A stretch of DNA of 64,000 nt from Chloroflexota bacterium (GTDB taxonomy: Bacteria > Chloroflexota > Anaerolineae > Anaerolineales > Villigracilaceae): the NCBI GenBank assembly GCA_021787595.1, contig JAJYLQ010000008.1:84395-148394 (forward strand), given 5' to 3'. Below the pieces are notes generated by a model. It had not been told where the DNA came from. It did no database searches and was given only the letters and a program-made list of their open reading frames with translations. Of the stretch, positions 7,968-16,838 are shown piece after piece. Made by a program: the position numbers and the translations under genes. How positions within the stretch are numbered: the first letter of the stretch is position 1; each line of letters begins with the position of its first letter.

Positions 7968-9589
7968 AGATTCTTCACAACGCAAAAATTTATACGCTCG
8001 ATCAATCGAAGCCAACTGCATCGGCCATCGCAATGGATCGCGGCGAAGTCATCGCGGTTGGCGGCGATGAACTTCTGCGCGAATTCGACCGCGCCGAAAA
8101 AGAAGATTTGCGCGGCCGCGTGGTTCTGCCGGGCCTCACCGACGCACATTTGCATCTTCAATATTATTCGCTTGGTCTGCAAAAAATTGATTGCGAGACT
8201 GACACGCTTGATGAATGTTTGCGGCGTGTAGACGAACGCGCGCAAAAAGCCAGGCCCGGCGAATGGATTTTGGGCCACGGCTGGAATCAAAATGTCTGGT
8301 TTCCCTCGCCCCTTCGCCCCTCTCCCAGCGGGAGAGGGGTCGGGGGTGAGGGCTGGCCGAATGCAACCAACCTCGATCAAATCGCGCCGAACAATCCCGT
8401 TTATCTGACGGCGAAATCATTACATGCCGGATGGGCAAATTCCGCCGCGTTGAAACTGGCGGATGTCACCGCCTCCTCACCGGACCCGGTCAACGGCCGG
8501 CTCCAACGCGATTCACGCGGCGCCTTGACTGGAATCCTGCTCGAGTCCGCGATGGAGTTGATTAATCGAGCGCTTCCCGCGCCAACTGTGGATGAAATTG
8601 CCTCTGCCATCGAAAAGGCTCAGCCGATTTTGTGGAAGATGGGATTGACCGGTGTCCACGATTTTGACCGCCGCGATTCGTTCATGGCTTTGCAAATTTT
8701 GCATTTACAAAATAAATTGAAATTACGCGTGACAAAAAACCTTCCCGTTGATTTGCTCGATCAGGCGTTTGAACTCGGGCTTCGCACCGGCTTCGGCGAT
8801 GATTGGCTCCGCCTTGGTTCGGTCAAAGTTTTTATGGATGGCGCGCTCGGCCCGCGCACCGCGGCGATGTTCCAGCCATACGAGGGCGAACCGGAGAACA
8901 AAGGCATCCTCACCATGGACGCCGAACAGCTTTTTGAAGTTGGCCGCCGCGCCGCGGACGTCGGACTTGGCATGGCTGTTCATGCCATCGGCGACCGTGC
9001 CAATCACGAAGTATTGAACGCGTACCGGCAGTTGCGCGCGTATGAAGCGGAAAAGGGCCTGCCTCATTTGCGGCACCGCATCGAACACGTGCAGGTCCTT
9101 CATCCCGACGATGCAACGCGGCTCGCGGAATTGAATGTGATCGCGTCCATGCAGCCAATCCATGCCACGTCGGATATGTTGATGGCCGACAAATATTGGG
9201 GGGCGCGTTCCTCACTGGCTTATGCCTGGCGGACTCAGCTTGATGCGGGCGGGCGCGTTGCATTTGGGTCCGATGCGCCGGTCGAATCGCCGAATCCGTT
9301 TTGGGGAATCCACGCGGCGGTCACGCGCCGGCGCGCAGATGGTTCGCCGGGACTCGGCGGCTGGCATCCCGGACAGCGACTCACGATGCAGGAAGCAATC
9401 GAAGGATTCACAACCGGCGCGGCCTACGCGGCGTACGCAGAAAACCGTCAGGGCAGACTGGCTCCGGGCTTCCTCGCCGATTTGATCGTCCTGGAAAGCG
9501 ACCCGTTCAAAACCGATCCGCAGGAAGTGAAAGATTTTCAATCTTCTGCTACAATGGTCGGTGGGGAGTGGGTTTATATCCAGAAGTGA
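7964..9589 (+). CDS. Amidohydrolase family protein (YtcJ-like)
   Basis: 541 residues. It starts KILHNAKIYTLDQ, typical of metal-dependent amidohydrolases, with the metal-binding HxH in TDAHLHLQ near residue 60. Later come HAIGDRANHEVLNAY, HRIEHVQ and FGSDAPVESPNPFWGIHAA, all landmarks of the YtcJ group (amidohydrolase 3). The substrate is unknown. About residues 113-130 (LRPSPSGRGVGGEGWP) are encoded by a palindromic repeat inserted in frame, where the family normally has a short loop. The start overlaps parB by four bases. Confidence 0.85.
   Translation: MKILHNAKIYTLDQSKPTASAIAMDRGEVIAVGGDELLREFDRAEKEDLRGRVVLPGLTDAHLHLQYYSLGLQKIDCETDTLDECLRRVDERAQKARPGEWILGHGWNQNVWFPSPLRPSPSGRGVGGEGWPNATNLDQIAPNNPVYLTAKSLHAGWANSAALKLADVTASSPDPVNGRLQRDSRGALTGILLESAMELINRALPAPTVDEIASAIEKAQPILWKMGLTGVHDFDRRDSFMALQILHLQNKLKLRVTKNLPVDLLDQAFELGLRTGFGDDWLRLGSVKVFMDGALGPRTAAMFQPYEGEPENKGILTMDAEQLFEVGRRAADVGLGMAVHAIGDRANHEVLNAYRQLRAYEAEKGLPHLRHRIEHVQVLHPDDATRLAELNVIASMQPIHATSDMLMADKYWGARSSLAYAWRTQLDAGGRVAFGSDAPVESPNPFWGIHAAVTRRRADGSPGLGGWHPGQRLTMQEAIEGFTTGAAYAAYAENRQGRLAPGFLADLIVLESDPFKTDPQEVKDFQSSATMVGGEWVYIQK
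8303..8352. repeat. In-frame GGGAGAGGGG palindrome inside the amidohydrolase gene
   Basis: CCCCTCTCCC (8317-8326) and GGGAGAGGGG (8330-8339) form a perfect 10-bp stem with a 3-base loop. Outer arms CCCTCGCCCC (8303-8312) and GGGGGTGAGGG (8342-8352) partly extend it. The reading frame passes through without a stop. Confidence 0.8.
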
Positions 9590-9634
9590 TGGATTGCGTT
9601 TTATAAGGTTGATACGGTTTGCGGAGAATGTTGT

Positions 9635-10687
9635 ATGACAAACACCAAACCCCTGCCTCACCTGACCCCTGAAATGCTCGTGCCGAGACTGGGCGAAGCG
9701 CTGGTACGCGGCGGACATATTACTGAATTGGATTTGCAAAAAGCCCTGGCTTATCAGCAGGAACAACTTGCGCAAGGCAGGACTTATCTGCTCGGCCAGG
9801 CACTGCTGGACCTGAAGCTGCTCGACCGTTCCGCGCTGGATCAGGCAGTTACCGAACAGATCATCCAGTTGCGCTCGGCATTACAGGCAGCCAACCGTAC
9901 GCTCGAACAGCGCGTTCAGGAGCGGACCGCGGAATTACAGGAAGCGCTCGAGCGGCTTTCGGAACTCAGCCAGATGAAGGCAAATTTCGTTGCCAATATT
10001 TCCCATGAATTACGCACGCCGTTGACACACATCAAAGGTTATCTTGAATTGATGGTGACCGAATCATTGGGGCCGCTCACTTCGGAACAGCGCCATGCGC
10101 TGCAAGTCAGCCAGAAATCATCGGATCGCCTGGAGAATTTGATCGAAGATTTGATCATGTTCTCGCTGGCCTCGCGCGGCGAAATGAGCATGAAACAGGA
10201 GGCGTTCGATATTCGCCGCCTGGCCAATCTGTCGGCCAAGTCTGCCGGCCAGAAGGCGGAGGAACGCGGCGTTACAGTGGATGTTCTCGCTGACGAGAAC
10301 CTGCCTTTTGTCCAGGGCGACCCGGAGAAGATCAGCTGGGCGCTCAATCAATTGCTTGATAACGCCGTCAAGTTTACGCCATCCGGCGGGCGCGTGATCG
10401 TCAACCTGAAGGAAGAAGGCGCGAACCTCGTCATGGTTGCCATAGCGGACACCGGCATTGGCATCCCGCCCAGCCGCTTGAACGAGATCTTCGAACCATT
10501 CCACCAGCTCGACGGTTCATCCACACGAAAAGCAGGCGGCACCGGCTTGGGCCTTTCGCTGGTTCGCCAGATCATCGAGGCGCACGGCTCGCTGCTGGAT
10601 GTGAATTCCATCGAAGGCCGCGGTTCCACATTCAAGTTCCCGCTCCTGGCGGTGACAGAAGAAAAGAAGCAGAAACGGCCAACATAG
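9635..10687 (+). CDS. Soluble sensor histidine kinase with MshEN-like N-terminus
   Basis: 350 residues without membrane segments. About 15-85 (LGEALVRGGHITELDLQKALAYQQ and LGQALLDLKLLDRSALDQAV) resembles the N-terminal domain of type II/IV secretion ATPases (MshEN/GspE-N), which in some members binds c-di-GMP. A coiled coil follows (AANRTLEQRVQERTAELQEALERL), then the H-box NISHELRTPLTHIKG near residue 130 and an HATPase domain with N-box QLLDNAVKFTP and G-boxes DTGIGIP and GTGLGLS. It heads a signalling operon; the next kinase starts three bases later. Confidence 0.88.
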   Translation: MTNTKPLPHLTPEMLVPRLGEALVRGGHITELDLQKALAYQQEQLAQGRTYLLGQALLDLKLLDRSALDQAVTEQIIQLRSALQAANRTLEQRVQERTAELQEALERLSELSQMKANFVANISHELRTPLTHIKGYLELMVTESLGPLTSEQRHALQVSQKSSDRLENLIEDLIMFSLASRGEMSMKQEAFDIRRLANLSAKSAGQKAEERGVTVDVLADENLPFVQGDPEKISWALNQLLDNAVKFTPSGGRVIVNLKEEGANLVMVAIADTGIGIPPSRLNEIFEPFHQLDGSSTRKAGGTGLGLSLVRQIIEAHGSLLDVNSIEGRGSTFKFPLLAVTEEKKQKRPT

Positions 10688-10690
10688 ACC

Positions 10691-11878
10691 ATGTCAGTGG
10701 ATCCGCAAACGCTCGATTATTTATATTCCATCCTGCAAGCCGTGAACGCAAAAGCCGATTGGAAGGCTGCCCTGGACACACTGCTGGCTTCCCTGCGTGA
10801 CGAATTTGTGTATGACAACGTGGCCGTCTATATCCGTGATTCTGGCACCGGGCTGGATATTATTTATGCGCGCGCGGTCGGGCGCGGGAAAAATGCCGAG
10901 GCAGATGTAAACTGGGGTGAGGGGGTCGCCGGTGAAGTCATCGCCAAACGGGAAATGATCCTGCGCGAGCCGGTTCATAATCCGCGCACCGACCGGCTCG
11001 ACCTTCCTTATCTGATCGGTCTGCCGCTGTTCACAGCCGGGCGATTAACCGGCGCCCTGGTCTTCGTCCGATTTGGCGGGCCGGGGTATTCCACGATCCA
11101 TGTCCGCATGGCGGAGTTGATCGCGATGACCGTGGGATCATTGCTGGCCTCCAAGGCTTTGCAGGAGGCGCGTACGGATTTGGAATCGGTACAGAAGCAG
11201 ATGCGCCTGCAGGACGATTTTGTTTCGACCATTTCGCATGAGCTTCGCACGCCGCTTGGTTTTATCAAGGGTTACAGCACCAGCCTGCTGCGGGAAGATA
11301 CCAAGTGGGACGAAAAGACGCAGCGCGAATTCCTGGCCATCATTGACGACGAAGCCGACCGTCTGACCCATCTCATCGAGAACATGCTCGAGTCGGCGCG
11401 CCTGCAAACCAAGACTCTCCAGTTCAAATTCCAGCCGCTCAGGCTCGATGCTTTGATTCGGGATGTTGCCACCCGCATCCATACGCATCATCCCGAATTG
11501 CAGGTTAACTTCGACTCTGAAAATGTTCCTCCCATCCTCGGCGATGGAGTACGCATATCGCAGGTCTTCGAAAACCTGTTCAGCAATGCCATGAAGTATG
11601 CCCCGGAATCGCCGATCAGGATCACCATCCGCCGATCCGTCAAAACATTGCGGGTGACATTTGCAGATCGCGGCCCCGGCATCCCCGAAGATTATCTTCC
11701 CTTCATCTTCGAACGTTTCTACCGGGTCCCGGGCCAGGGCACCGTTACCGGCACCGGCCTCGGACTCTATATTTGCAGGCAGATAATTCTTGCGCATCAT
11801 GGTAAGATTTGGGCAGAGTCCATTTTGGACGAAGGCACCACCTTCTTTATCGAACTGCCCATCGAACCTGATATGTAA
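10691..11878 (+). CDS. GAF-domain sensor histidine kinase
   Basis: 395 residues, soluble. A GAF domain covers about 20-165, a short coiled coil follows, then the H-box TISHELRTPLGFIKG near residue 185. The HATPase domain has N-box NLFSNAMKYAP and G-boxes DRGPGIP and GTGLGLY. It follows the first kinase by three bases and precedes the response regulator, so two kinases probably feed one regulator. The GAF ligand cannot be told from the sequence. Confidence 0.9.
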   Translation: MSVDPQTLDYLYSILQAVNAKADWKAALDTLLASLRDEFVYDNVAVYIRDSGTGLDIIYARAVGRGKNAEADVNWGEGVAGEVIAKREMILREPVHNPRTDRLDLPYLIGLPLFTAGRLTGALVFVRFGGPGYSTIHVRMAELIAMTVGSLLASKALQEARTDLESVQKQMRLQDDFVSTISHELRTPLGFIKGYSTSLLREDTKWDEKTQREFLAIIDDEADRLTHLIENMLESARLQTKTLQFKFQPLRLDALIRDVATRIHTHHPELQVNFDSENVPPILGDGVRISQVFENLFSNAMKYAPESPIRITIRRSVKTLRVTFADRGPGIPEDYLPFIFERFYRVPGQGTVTGTGLGLYICRQIILAHHGKIWAESILDEGTTFFIELPIEPDM

Positions 11879-11903
11879 CCCTGTTTTCCTTGAAGGAGGC
11901 ATC

Positions 11904-12599
11904 ATGTCCAAGAAAATATTGATCGTGGATGACGAACCTCGTTACCTCCGTTTGCTGGAGGCCAATTTGAAAACAGAGGGATACACTGTTATCACCGCAT
12001 CGGATGGCATTCAGGCCGTGGACACTTTCTCTGCGCAGCCCGTTGACTTGATTCTGTTGGATATCATGATGCCGCGACTGGACGGCTTTGGCGCCTGCCA
12101 GCGCATACGCGAGTTTTCCAATGTGCCGATCATCATGCTGACCGCCAAAGGCGAGGAACAGGACCGCGTCAAGGGCCTGGACCTCGGGGCGGATGACTAC
12201 CTCGTCAAGCCTTTTTCGGCAACCGAACTTCTGGCGCGCGTGCGCGCCGTTCTGCGCCGCGCCCAGCCTCCCACCGAACATGGGCAGGAACGCTTCTTCA
12301 CGCACAGCAATCTGAAGATTGATTTTGCCCGCGCCGAAGTCTGGAGGGACGACCAACCCGTTTCACTGTCTGCCACGGAATACAGGCTGCTCCTGCAATT
12401 TGCTCACAGCGTTGGTTCGATCTTGACCTCGGAGGATTTGCTGACCAGCGTGTGGGGTCCCGAATATAAACTGGACAAGGAAATCCTGTGGGTGAGCATC
12501 GCCCGCCTGAGACAAAAACTGGAGGGCGATCCACACAACCCGCACCACATTGTCACACGTTCCGGGCTTGGCTATTTGATGCCGCCGCTCGAGTCCTGA
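11904..12599 (+). CDS. OmpR/PhoB-family response regulator
   Basis: 231 residues. The receiver has the acidic pair in VDDEPR, phospho-acceptor Asp51 in LLDIMMPRLDG, the Thr in MLTAKG and Lys in VKPFSA. A winged-helix DNA-binding domain lies at about 130-228 (SATEYRLLLQFAHS, then VSIARLRQKLEGDPHNPHHI). ATG 11904 is preceded by GAAGGAGG. It is the likely partner of the two preceding kinases. Confidence 0.92.
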   Translation: MSKKILIVDDEPRYLRLLEANLKTEGYTVITASDGIQAVDTFSAQPVDLILLDIMMPRLDGFGACQRIREFSNVPIIMLTAKGEEQDRVKGLDLGADDYLVKPFSATELLARVRAVLRRAQPPTEHGQERFFTHSNLKIDFARAEVWRDDQPVSLSATEYRLLLQFAHSVGSILTSEDLLTSVWGPEYKLDKEILWVSIARLRQKLEGDPHNPHHIVTRSGLGYLMPPLES

Positions 12600-12606
12600 G
12601 GGATTT

Positions 12607-13758
12607 ATGGCCGGGAATACGATCCTCGTTGTTGATTCAGATGCTGCCAGTCTAAACTACGTTTCGGCAGCTCTGAGCGAAGTGGGTCATCGCGTTCTGC
12701 AGGCCGCTTCGGGCAGGGAGGGTCTGGTCGTTGCCTGGCGGGATCATCCCGACATCATCGTGATGGATCCCGTGATGGCCGATTTGAAAGGGGAGGATTT
12801 CGCCGTCCGCCTGCGATCCGATGCCCGCACATCCAAAACCCCGCTCGTCGCACTCAGCAGCGATCCCGCTCAATCGCGCTCTCATTCCTGCATGGATGCG
12901 GGATTCAATGAATACCTGGTGAAGACGGCGCAGGTGGTCCCTGTCCTAGTGGCAGCGATTGGCCGTTTGGCCAGAACGGCAGTCTCAGTTACCAAAGAGG
13001 GCGGCTTGTTGATCGTGTTCTTGAGCGCCAAAGGCGGGACTGGCACATCATCCCTGTGCGCCAATATTGCCATGAACTTTGTCGCAAACCAACCTGAGGT
13101 GCGTGTCGCCGTGGCGGACATGGTCCTGCCGATTGGCTCAATCGCTGAGATCGTCGGCTACGCAGGCGACCAAAATCTGGTGACAGTTACCGGGATGCCA
13201 TCTTCAGAGACAACGCCTGATTTCTTCCGTAAAGGCCTGACCGAAATGACCAACTGGCATTTTCACTTGCTGGCGGGTTCGCCCGACCCCGAAAGCGGGA
13301 ACCAGCTCAACGTCGGGAGGATCGGCGATATCGTCCATTCGCTGAAGCTCGCCTACGACTTTGTCTTTCTCGATCTGGGCCGCTCGCTTTCACGCATCAG
13401 CCTGCCATTGATCGAAAGCGCCGACCTGATCGTGATGATCGTCAGCACGGATTTGAGCACCGTGACACTCACAAAAACAGTCTGGGATTATTTGAAGACC
13501 AAAGGTTTACAGGCTTCATCCGTTTACCCGATCTTGAATCGCGCTGTGGGTCTGGAAGGATCGACCAAGGCCGAAGCGGAAAAGATCATTGGCATCGAAA
13601 TCAAAACAGCCATGCCCTACCTCGGCGGGAACTTCGCACTGGCGAACAATCTGCATCAGCCGATCACGGTCAAATTCCCGAACGATACGGCGGCTATTGT
13701 CTTGAAAGATGCGTCACAGCAGATGGCGAATCTGGCGAGACGCCTGCATTCAGGATAG
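12607..13758 (+). CDS. Receiver-ParA fusion, CpaE/TadZ-like
   Basis: 383 residues. About 1-125 is a receiver domain with the acceptor Asp in IIVMDPVMADLKG and Lys in YLVKTAQ. About 138-375 is a ParA/MinD-type ATPase whose P-loop is atypical: AKGGTGTSSL keeps the first Lys but has Thr where the second Lys of KGGxGKT should be. TadZ/CpaE proteins often have such altered P-loops and place type IV tad pili at the pole. It starts seven bases after the response regulator gene and belongs to the same operon, with a cpaF-like gene downstream. Confidence 0.85.
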   Translation: MAGNTILVVDSDAASLNYVSAALSEVGHRVLQAASGREGLVVAWRDHPDIIVMDPVMADLKGEDFAVRLRSDARTSKTPLVALSSDPAQSRSHSCMDAGFNEYLVKTAQVVPVLVAAIGRLARTAVSVTKEGGLLIVFLSAKGGTGTSSLCANIAMNFVANQPEVRVAVADMVLPIGSIAEIVGYAGDQNLVTVTGMPSSETTPDFFRKGLTEMTNWHFHLLAGSPDPESGNQLNVGRIGDIVHSLKLAYDFVFLDLGRSLSRISLPLIESADLIVMIVSTDLSTVTLTKTVWDYLKTKGLQASSVYPILNRAVGLEGSTKAEAEKIIGIEIKTAMPYLGGNFALANNLHQPITVKFPNDTAAIVLKDASQQMANLARRLHSG

Positions 13759-13773
13759 AAAACGAGGCGTTCC

Positions 13774-14061
13774 ATGACGATCGAATATGATGAAAAGGGA
13801 AAATTCTTCACCGACGTGGTGACCAAGATCGCGGTGAGTGCCACCATCCAGACGACAAGCCAGTTGGTGCGCGGCAAGGTCCACGTGCGGCAGGGCGAGC
13901 GTCTGAAGGATGAATTGGACCGCGATGAACTCTTCCTCGCCATGACCGGGGCGTCCATCCTGGGAGCAGACGGCCAGGTTTTGTTCACGGCCCCCTTCCT
14001 GGCGGTACGCCGCTCTCAAATCGTGTGGGTGATGCCCAGCGACGACGAGGCGAAGGAATAA
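13774..14061 (+). CDS. Small hypothetical protein between cpaE-like and cpaF-like genes
   Basis: 95 residues, soluble, with alternating beta strands (VVTKIAVSATIQTTSQLVRGKVHV) and a C-terminal part VLFTAPFLAVRRSQIVWVMP. No family is recognised. It lies 15 bases after the cpaE-like gene and its stop directly abuts the cpaF ATG at 14062, so it is co-transcribed. Its position suggests an adaptor of the CpaE/CpaF system, but this is inference only. Confidence 0.7.
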   Translation: MTIEYDEKGKFFTDVVTKIAVSATIQTTSQLVRGKVHVRQGERLKDELDRDELFLAMTGASILGADGQVLFTAPFLAVRRSQIVWVMPSDDEAKE

Positions 14062-15387
14062 ATGACCCAGCCCGCATCACCGAATTCCGCGCGTTTTTCC
14101 TCTTCCGACCTTGCCAAACTAAAACGTTTCCTGATCGACGCCCTTTCGCGCGGGATCGAGAGCGAAGGGATCGCATTCGACCAGCGCGCGCCTTTCATCA
14201 AACAGCATTTGAGGGGCGTTTATGAACAGGCGCATGTGAGCCTGCCGGAGGACATTCAGCGCGCGGTCTTTCAGGATGTGTTGAACGATATGATGGGGTA
14301 TGGCCCGATCCAGCCGCTGCTCGACGACCCGGATGTCAGCGAAGTGATGGTCAACGGGCCAAAGAAAGTTTATATCGAAAAGAAGGGACAATTGACGCGC
14401 ACCAATGTGACGTTCGACGACGACGCGCATGTCCTGCGGATCATTGACCGCATCATCCTGCCCCTTGGCCGGCGCGTGGACCCTGACAGCCCCACCGTTG
14501 ACGCGCGCCTGCCCGACGGCTCGCGCGTCAACGCGGTCGTCCCGCCGGTGGCGATTGACGGGCCTTCGATCACCATCCGCAAATTCCGCAAGGACAAACT
14601 CCAGATTGCCCAGCTTGTCGAATACGGTTCGCTCACGCAGAGCATGGCCGAGTTTTTGCAGGCTTGCGTGATGGCGCGTTTGAACATCGTCATTTCAGGC
14701 GGGACTGGTTCGGGCAAGACCACGCTGCTTAACGTGCTGTCCGGCTTCATCCCGGAAAACGAGCGCATCCTCACCATCGAAGACGCGGCGGAGCTGCAGC
14801 TTCAACAGGATCACGTATTGCGACTCGAAACCAAACCAGCCAACGTGGACGGCGGCGGCGCGACGACGATCCGTGACCTGGTCCGCAACTCGCTGCGTAT
14901 GCGCCCCGACCGGATTGTGGTTGGCGAATGCCGCGGCGGCGAAGCGCTGGACATGCTGCAAGCCATGAACACCGGCCATGATGGTTCGCTGACTACGCTC
15001 CATGCCAATTCCCCGCGCGACGCGCTGTCGCGTCTCGAGACGCTGGTGCTGATGGCGGGCATGGATTTGCCGATCAAAGTGGTGCGCCAGCAGATTTCAT
15101 CCGCGGTGGACCTCATCGTCCAGCAGACGCGCCTCAAAGACGGTGCGCGCAAGGTGACAGCCGTCACGGAGGTCGCCGGCATGGAAGGCGATACCATCGT
15201 TTTGACCGATGTGTTCAAGTTCGAGCAGACCGGGATCGGCGAAGGCGGCAAAGTGCTTGGCGAACTGAAAGCCACCGGCATCCGTCCCATGTTCTCGGCG
15301 CGTCTGGAAACCGCCGGTTACAAGCTTGGCGCGGAAATCTTTGGAACCTCGATTGCAGACAGGTTGAACAGCCGCCAGCGGCGGTGA
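14062..15387 (+). CDS. CpaF/TadA-family secretion ATPase
   Basis: 441 residues. Motifs in order: [16 protein letters not shown] (N-terminal domain), Walker [14 protein letters not shown], the Asp box ([10 protein letters not shown]), Walker [17 protein letters not shown], and the His box [15 protein letters not shown]. Such ATPases drive tad pilus assembly or related type II/IV machines. No tadB, tadC or pilin gene follows in this window, so either they lie elsewhere or the ATPase serves another role with the kinase operon. A weak hairpin follows. Confidence 0.92.
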   Translation: MTQPASPNSARFSSSDLAKLKRFLIDALSRGIESEGIAFDQRAPFIKQHLRGVYEQAHVSLPEDIQRAVFQDVLNDMMGYGPIQPLLDDPDVSEVMVNGPKKVYIEKKGQLTRTNVTFDDDAHVLRIIDRIILPLGRRVDPDSPTVDARLPDGSRVNAVVPPVAIDGPSITIRKFRKDKLQIAQLVEYGSLTQSMAEFLQACVMARLNIVISGGTGSGKTTLLNVLSGFIPENERILTIEDAAELQLQQDHVLRLETKPANVDGGGATTIRDLVRNSLRMRPDRIVVGECRGGEALDMLQAMNTGHDGSLTTLHANSPRDALSRLETLVLMAGMDLPIKVVRQQISSAVDLIVQQTRLKDGARKVTAVTEVAGMEGDTIVLTDVFKFEQTGIGEGGKVLGELKATGIRPMFSARLETAGYKLGAEIFGTSIADRLNSRQRR

Positions 15388-15403
15388 ATCAAAATCAGAA
15401 AAT

Positions 15404-15428
15404 GCAGGTCGCCCTCAGCGTGACCTGC
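15404..15428 (+). terminator. Weak hairpin after the cpaF-like gene
   Basis: GCAGGTC (15404-15410) pairs with GACCTGC (15422-15428) across an 11-base loop. No T-run follows, so termination is doubtful. The rest of the 218-base gap holds only the promoter-like TATAAT at 15582-15587 before the next gene. Confidence 0.35.
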
Positions 15429-15605
15429 GGCTTCACAGATTGTCGTGCCGAAATCTTTTGGAGGCGGACATTCAAAGTTTTTTCCGCGTAAATTCGCGCT
15501 GTCCCGTCTTATCCGCGTACGGGATTGCGGCGGCACCCAGGGAGCCGTCAACTGCCTGCGAGGTTTATCAGCAACACGCAGTATAATTCAGCCAACGAGG
15601 CTTGC

Positions 15606-16283
15606 ATGGACACTCGCTCTCAGATCACACTTCGCACCAAAAAATTAGGCGTCCTGATCCGGGATGCCCGCCTCGCGGCGCGCCGGAACATTGATGAATG
15701 TGCCAGGGCCGTTGGCGTGACGAAAGGCGTCTTCCGTTCCTACGAAGAGGGAAACCGCGCGCCCTCGCTTCCCGAACTTGAAACGCTTGTGTATTATCTG
15801 AAACTCCCAATCCATCATTTCTGGGGCCAATCGTCCATCTCGGACGATGCGCCGCCGACCGAACCGCTCAACCTGCCGCGCCTCGTCGAGGTGCGCCAGC
15901 GCATGATCGGCGCGCTGCTTCGTCAGGAACGCAACAACGCCAGCTTGTCCATCAAAGCGCTGACCCAGGAAACCGGAATTTCCGGCGCGCGCATCAAAGC
16001 GTATGAATTGGGCGAACGTCCCATCCCGCTGCCTGAACTCGAAGCATTGCTCACCGCGTTGGGAGCGCGGGTTGACACCTTCTTCGATCAGAGCGGGCCG
16101 ATCGGCCAATGGATGAACGACCAGAATGCCATGAAGCAGTTCCTCGATCTGCCCAAGGAATTGCAAAGCTTTGTCTGCCAGCCTGTCAATCGTCCGTACA
16201 TCGAATTGGCGGTGAAGCTCAGCTCCATGTCCACAGATAAACTTCGTTCGGTGGCCGAAGGTTTGCTCGATATCACGTTGTAA
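15606..16283 (+). CDS. Double XRE-type helix-turn-helix regulator
   Basis: 225 residues with two HTH_3 modules. The first (about 13-70) contains LIRDARLAARRNIDECARAV and GVFRSYEEGNRAPSLPELE. The second (about 100-160) contains LLRQERNNASLSIKALTQ and RIKAYELGERPIPLPELEAL. The parallel layout suggests internal duplication, allowing one chain to bind both half-sites. ATG 15606 follows GAGG and a TATAAT 19 bases upstream. It heads a new run of genes and may regulate it; the target is unknown. Confidence 0.85.
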   Translation: MDTRSQITLRTKKLGVLIRDARLAARRNIDECARAVGVTKGVFRSYEEGNRAPSLPELETLVYYLKLPIHHFWGQSSISDDAPPTEPLNLPRLVEVRQRMIGALLRQERNNASLSIKALTQETGISGARIKAYELGERPIPLPELEALLTALGARVDTFFDQSGPIGQWMNDQNAMKQFLDLPKELQSFVCQPVNRPYIELAVKLSSMSTDKLRSVAEGLLDITL

Positions 16284-16307
16284 ATTCTTGCGCGGCAGGA
16301 AAATTCC

Positions 16308-16838
16308 ATGACCACAGACTCTGAACTCAAAAAGTTGGCCGAAGAGGGAAAGCTTGCCTTCGAAGCTGGCAACTATGAAACCGCCGCGGACATGTTCGGA
16401 AACGCGGCAAAAGGTTATGCTTCGCTCGATGACCGCGTCAACGAAGCCGAAATGAAAAATAACCTGAGCGTCACGCTTCTGAAATTGGGGAAGCCGCAGG
16501 AGGCACTCGACACGGTATCCGGCACCGACGCGGTATTTGCCGAAGCCAAAGATCTTAAACGCCAGGGAATGGCGGTGGGCAACCAGGCCTCCGCGCTCGA
16601 AGCTCTCAAGCGTTCCGACGAGGCGCTGGGCGCTTACGAAAGATCGGCTCAAATCTTTGCCGACGCGCATGAAGGCGATCTGCGTTCCATGGTGCTCAAA
16701 TCTGCGGCGGGCATCAAACTCAAACGCGGCAAGGTTGCCGACTCCGCCGTCAAGATGGTTGGCTCGCTCGAAGCCAAGGAAAAGCCATCCATCTTCGACC
16801 GCCTCCTCAGGTTTATCGTTCGTCTCGTAGTGCGATGA
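16308..16838 (+). CDS. Tetratricopeptide-repeat protein
   Basis: 176 residues with about three TPR-like helix pairs (LAFEAGNYETAADMFGNAAKG; LLKLGKPQEALDTVSG; LEALKRSDEALGAYERSAQI). The end is basic and amphipathic (FDRLLRFIVRLVVR), possibly a membrane-touching tail. It probably works as a protein-interaction scaffold. It overlaps the acetyltransferase gene downstream by four bases (ATGA), which ties their translation. Confidence 0.75.
   Translation: MTTDSELKKLAEEGKLAFEAGNYETAADMFGNAAKGYASLDDRVNEAEMKNNLSVTLLKLGKPQEALDTVSGTDAVFAEAKDLKRQGMAVGNQASALEALKRSDEALGAYERSAQIFADAHEGDLRSMVLKSAAGIKLKRGKVADSAVKMVGSLEAKEKPSIFDRLLRFIVRLVVR

Noticed and set aside
8303..8352. Terminator inside the amidohydrolase gene
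   Set aside because: The hairpin is strong but has no T-run and lies in the middle of a continuous coding frame.
14062..15387. Complete tad pilus locus
   Set aside because: Only cpaE- and cpaF-like genes are present; tadB, tadC, secretin and pilin genes are not found around them.
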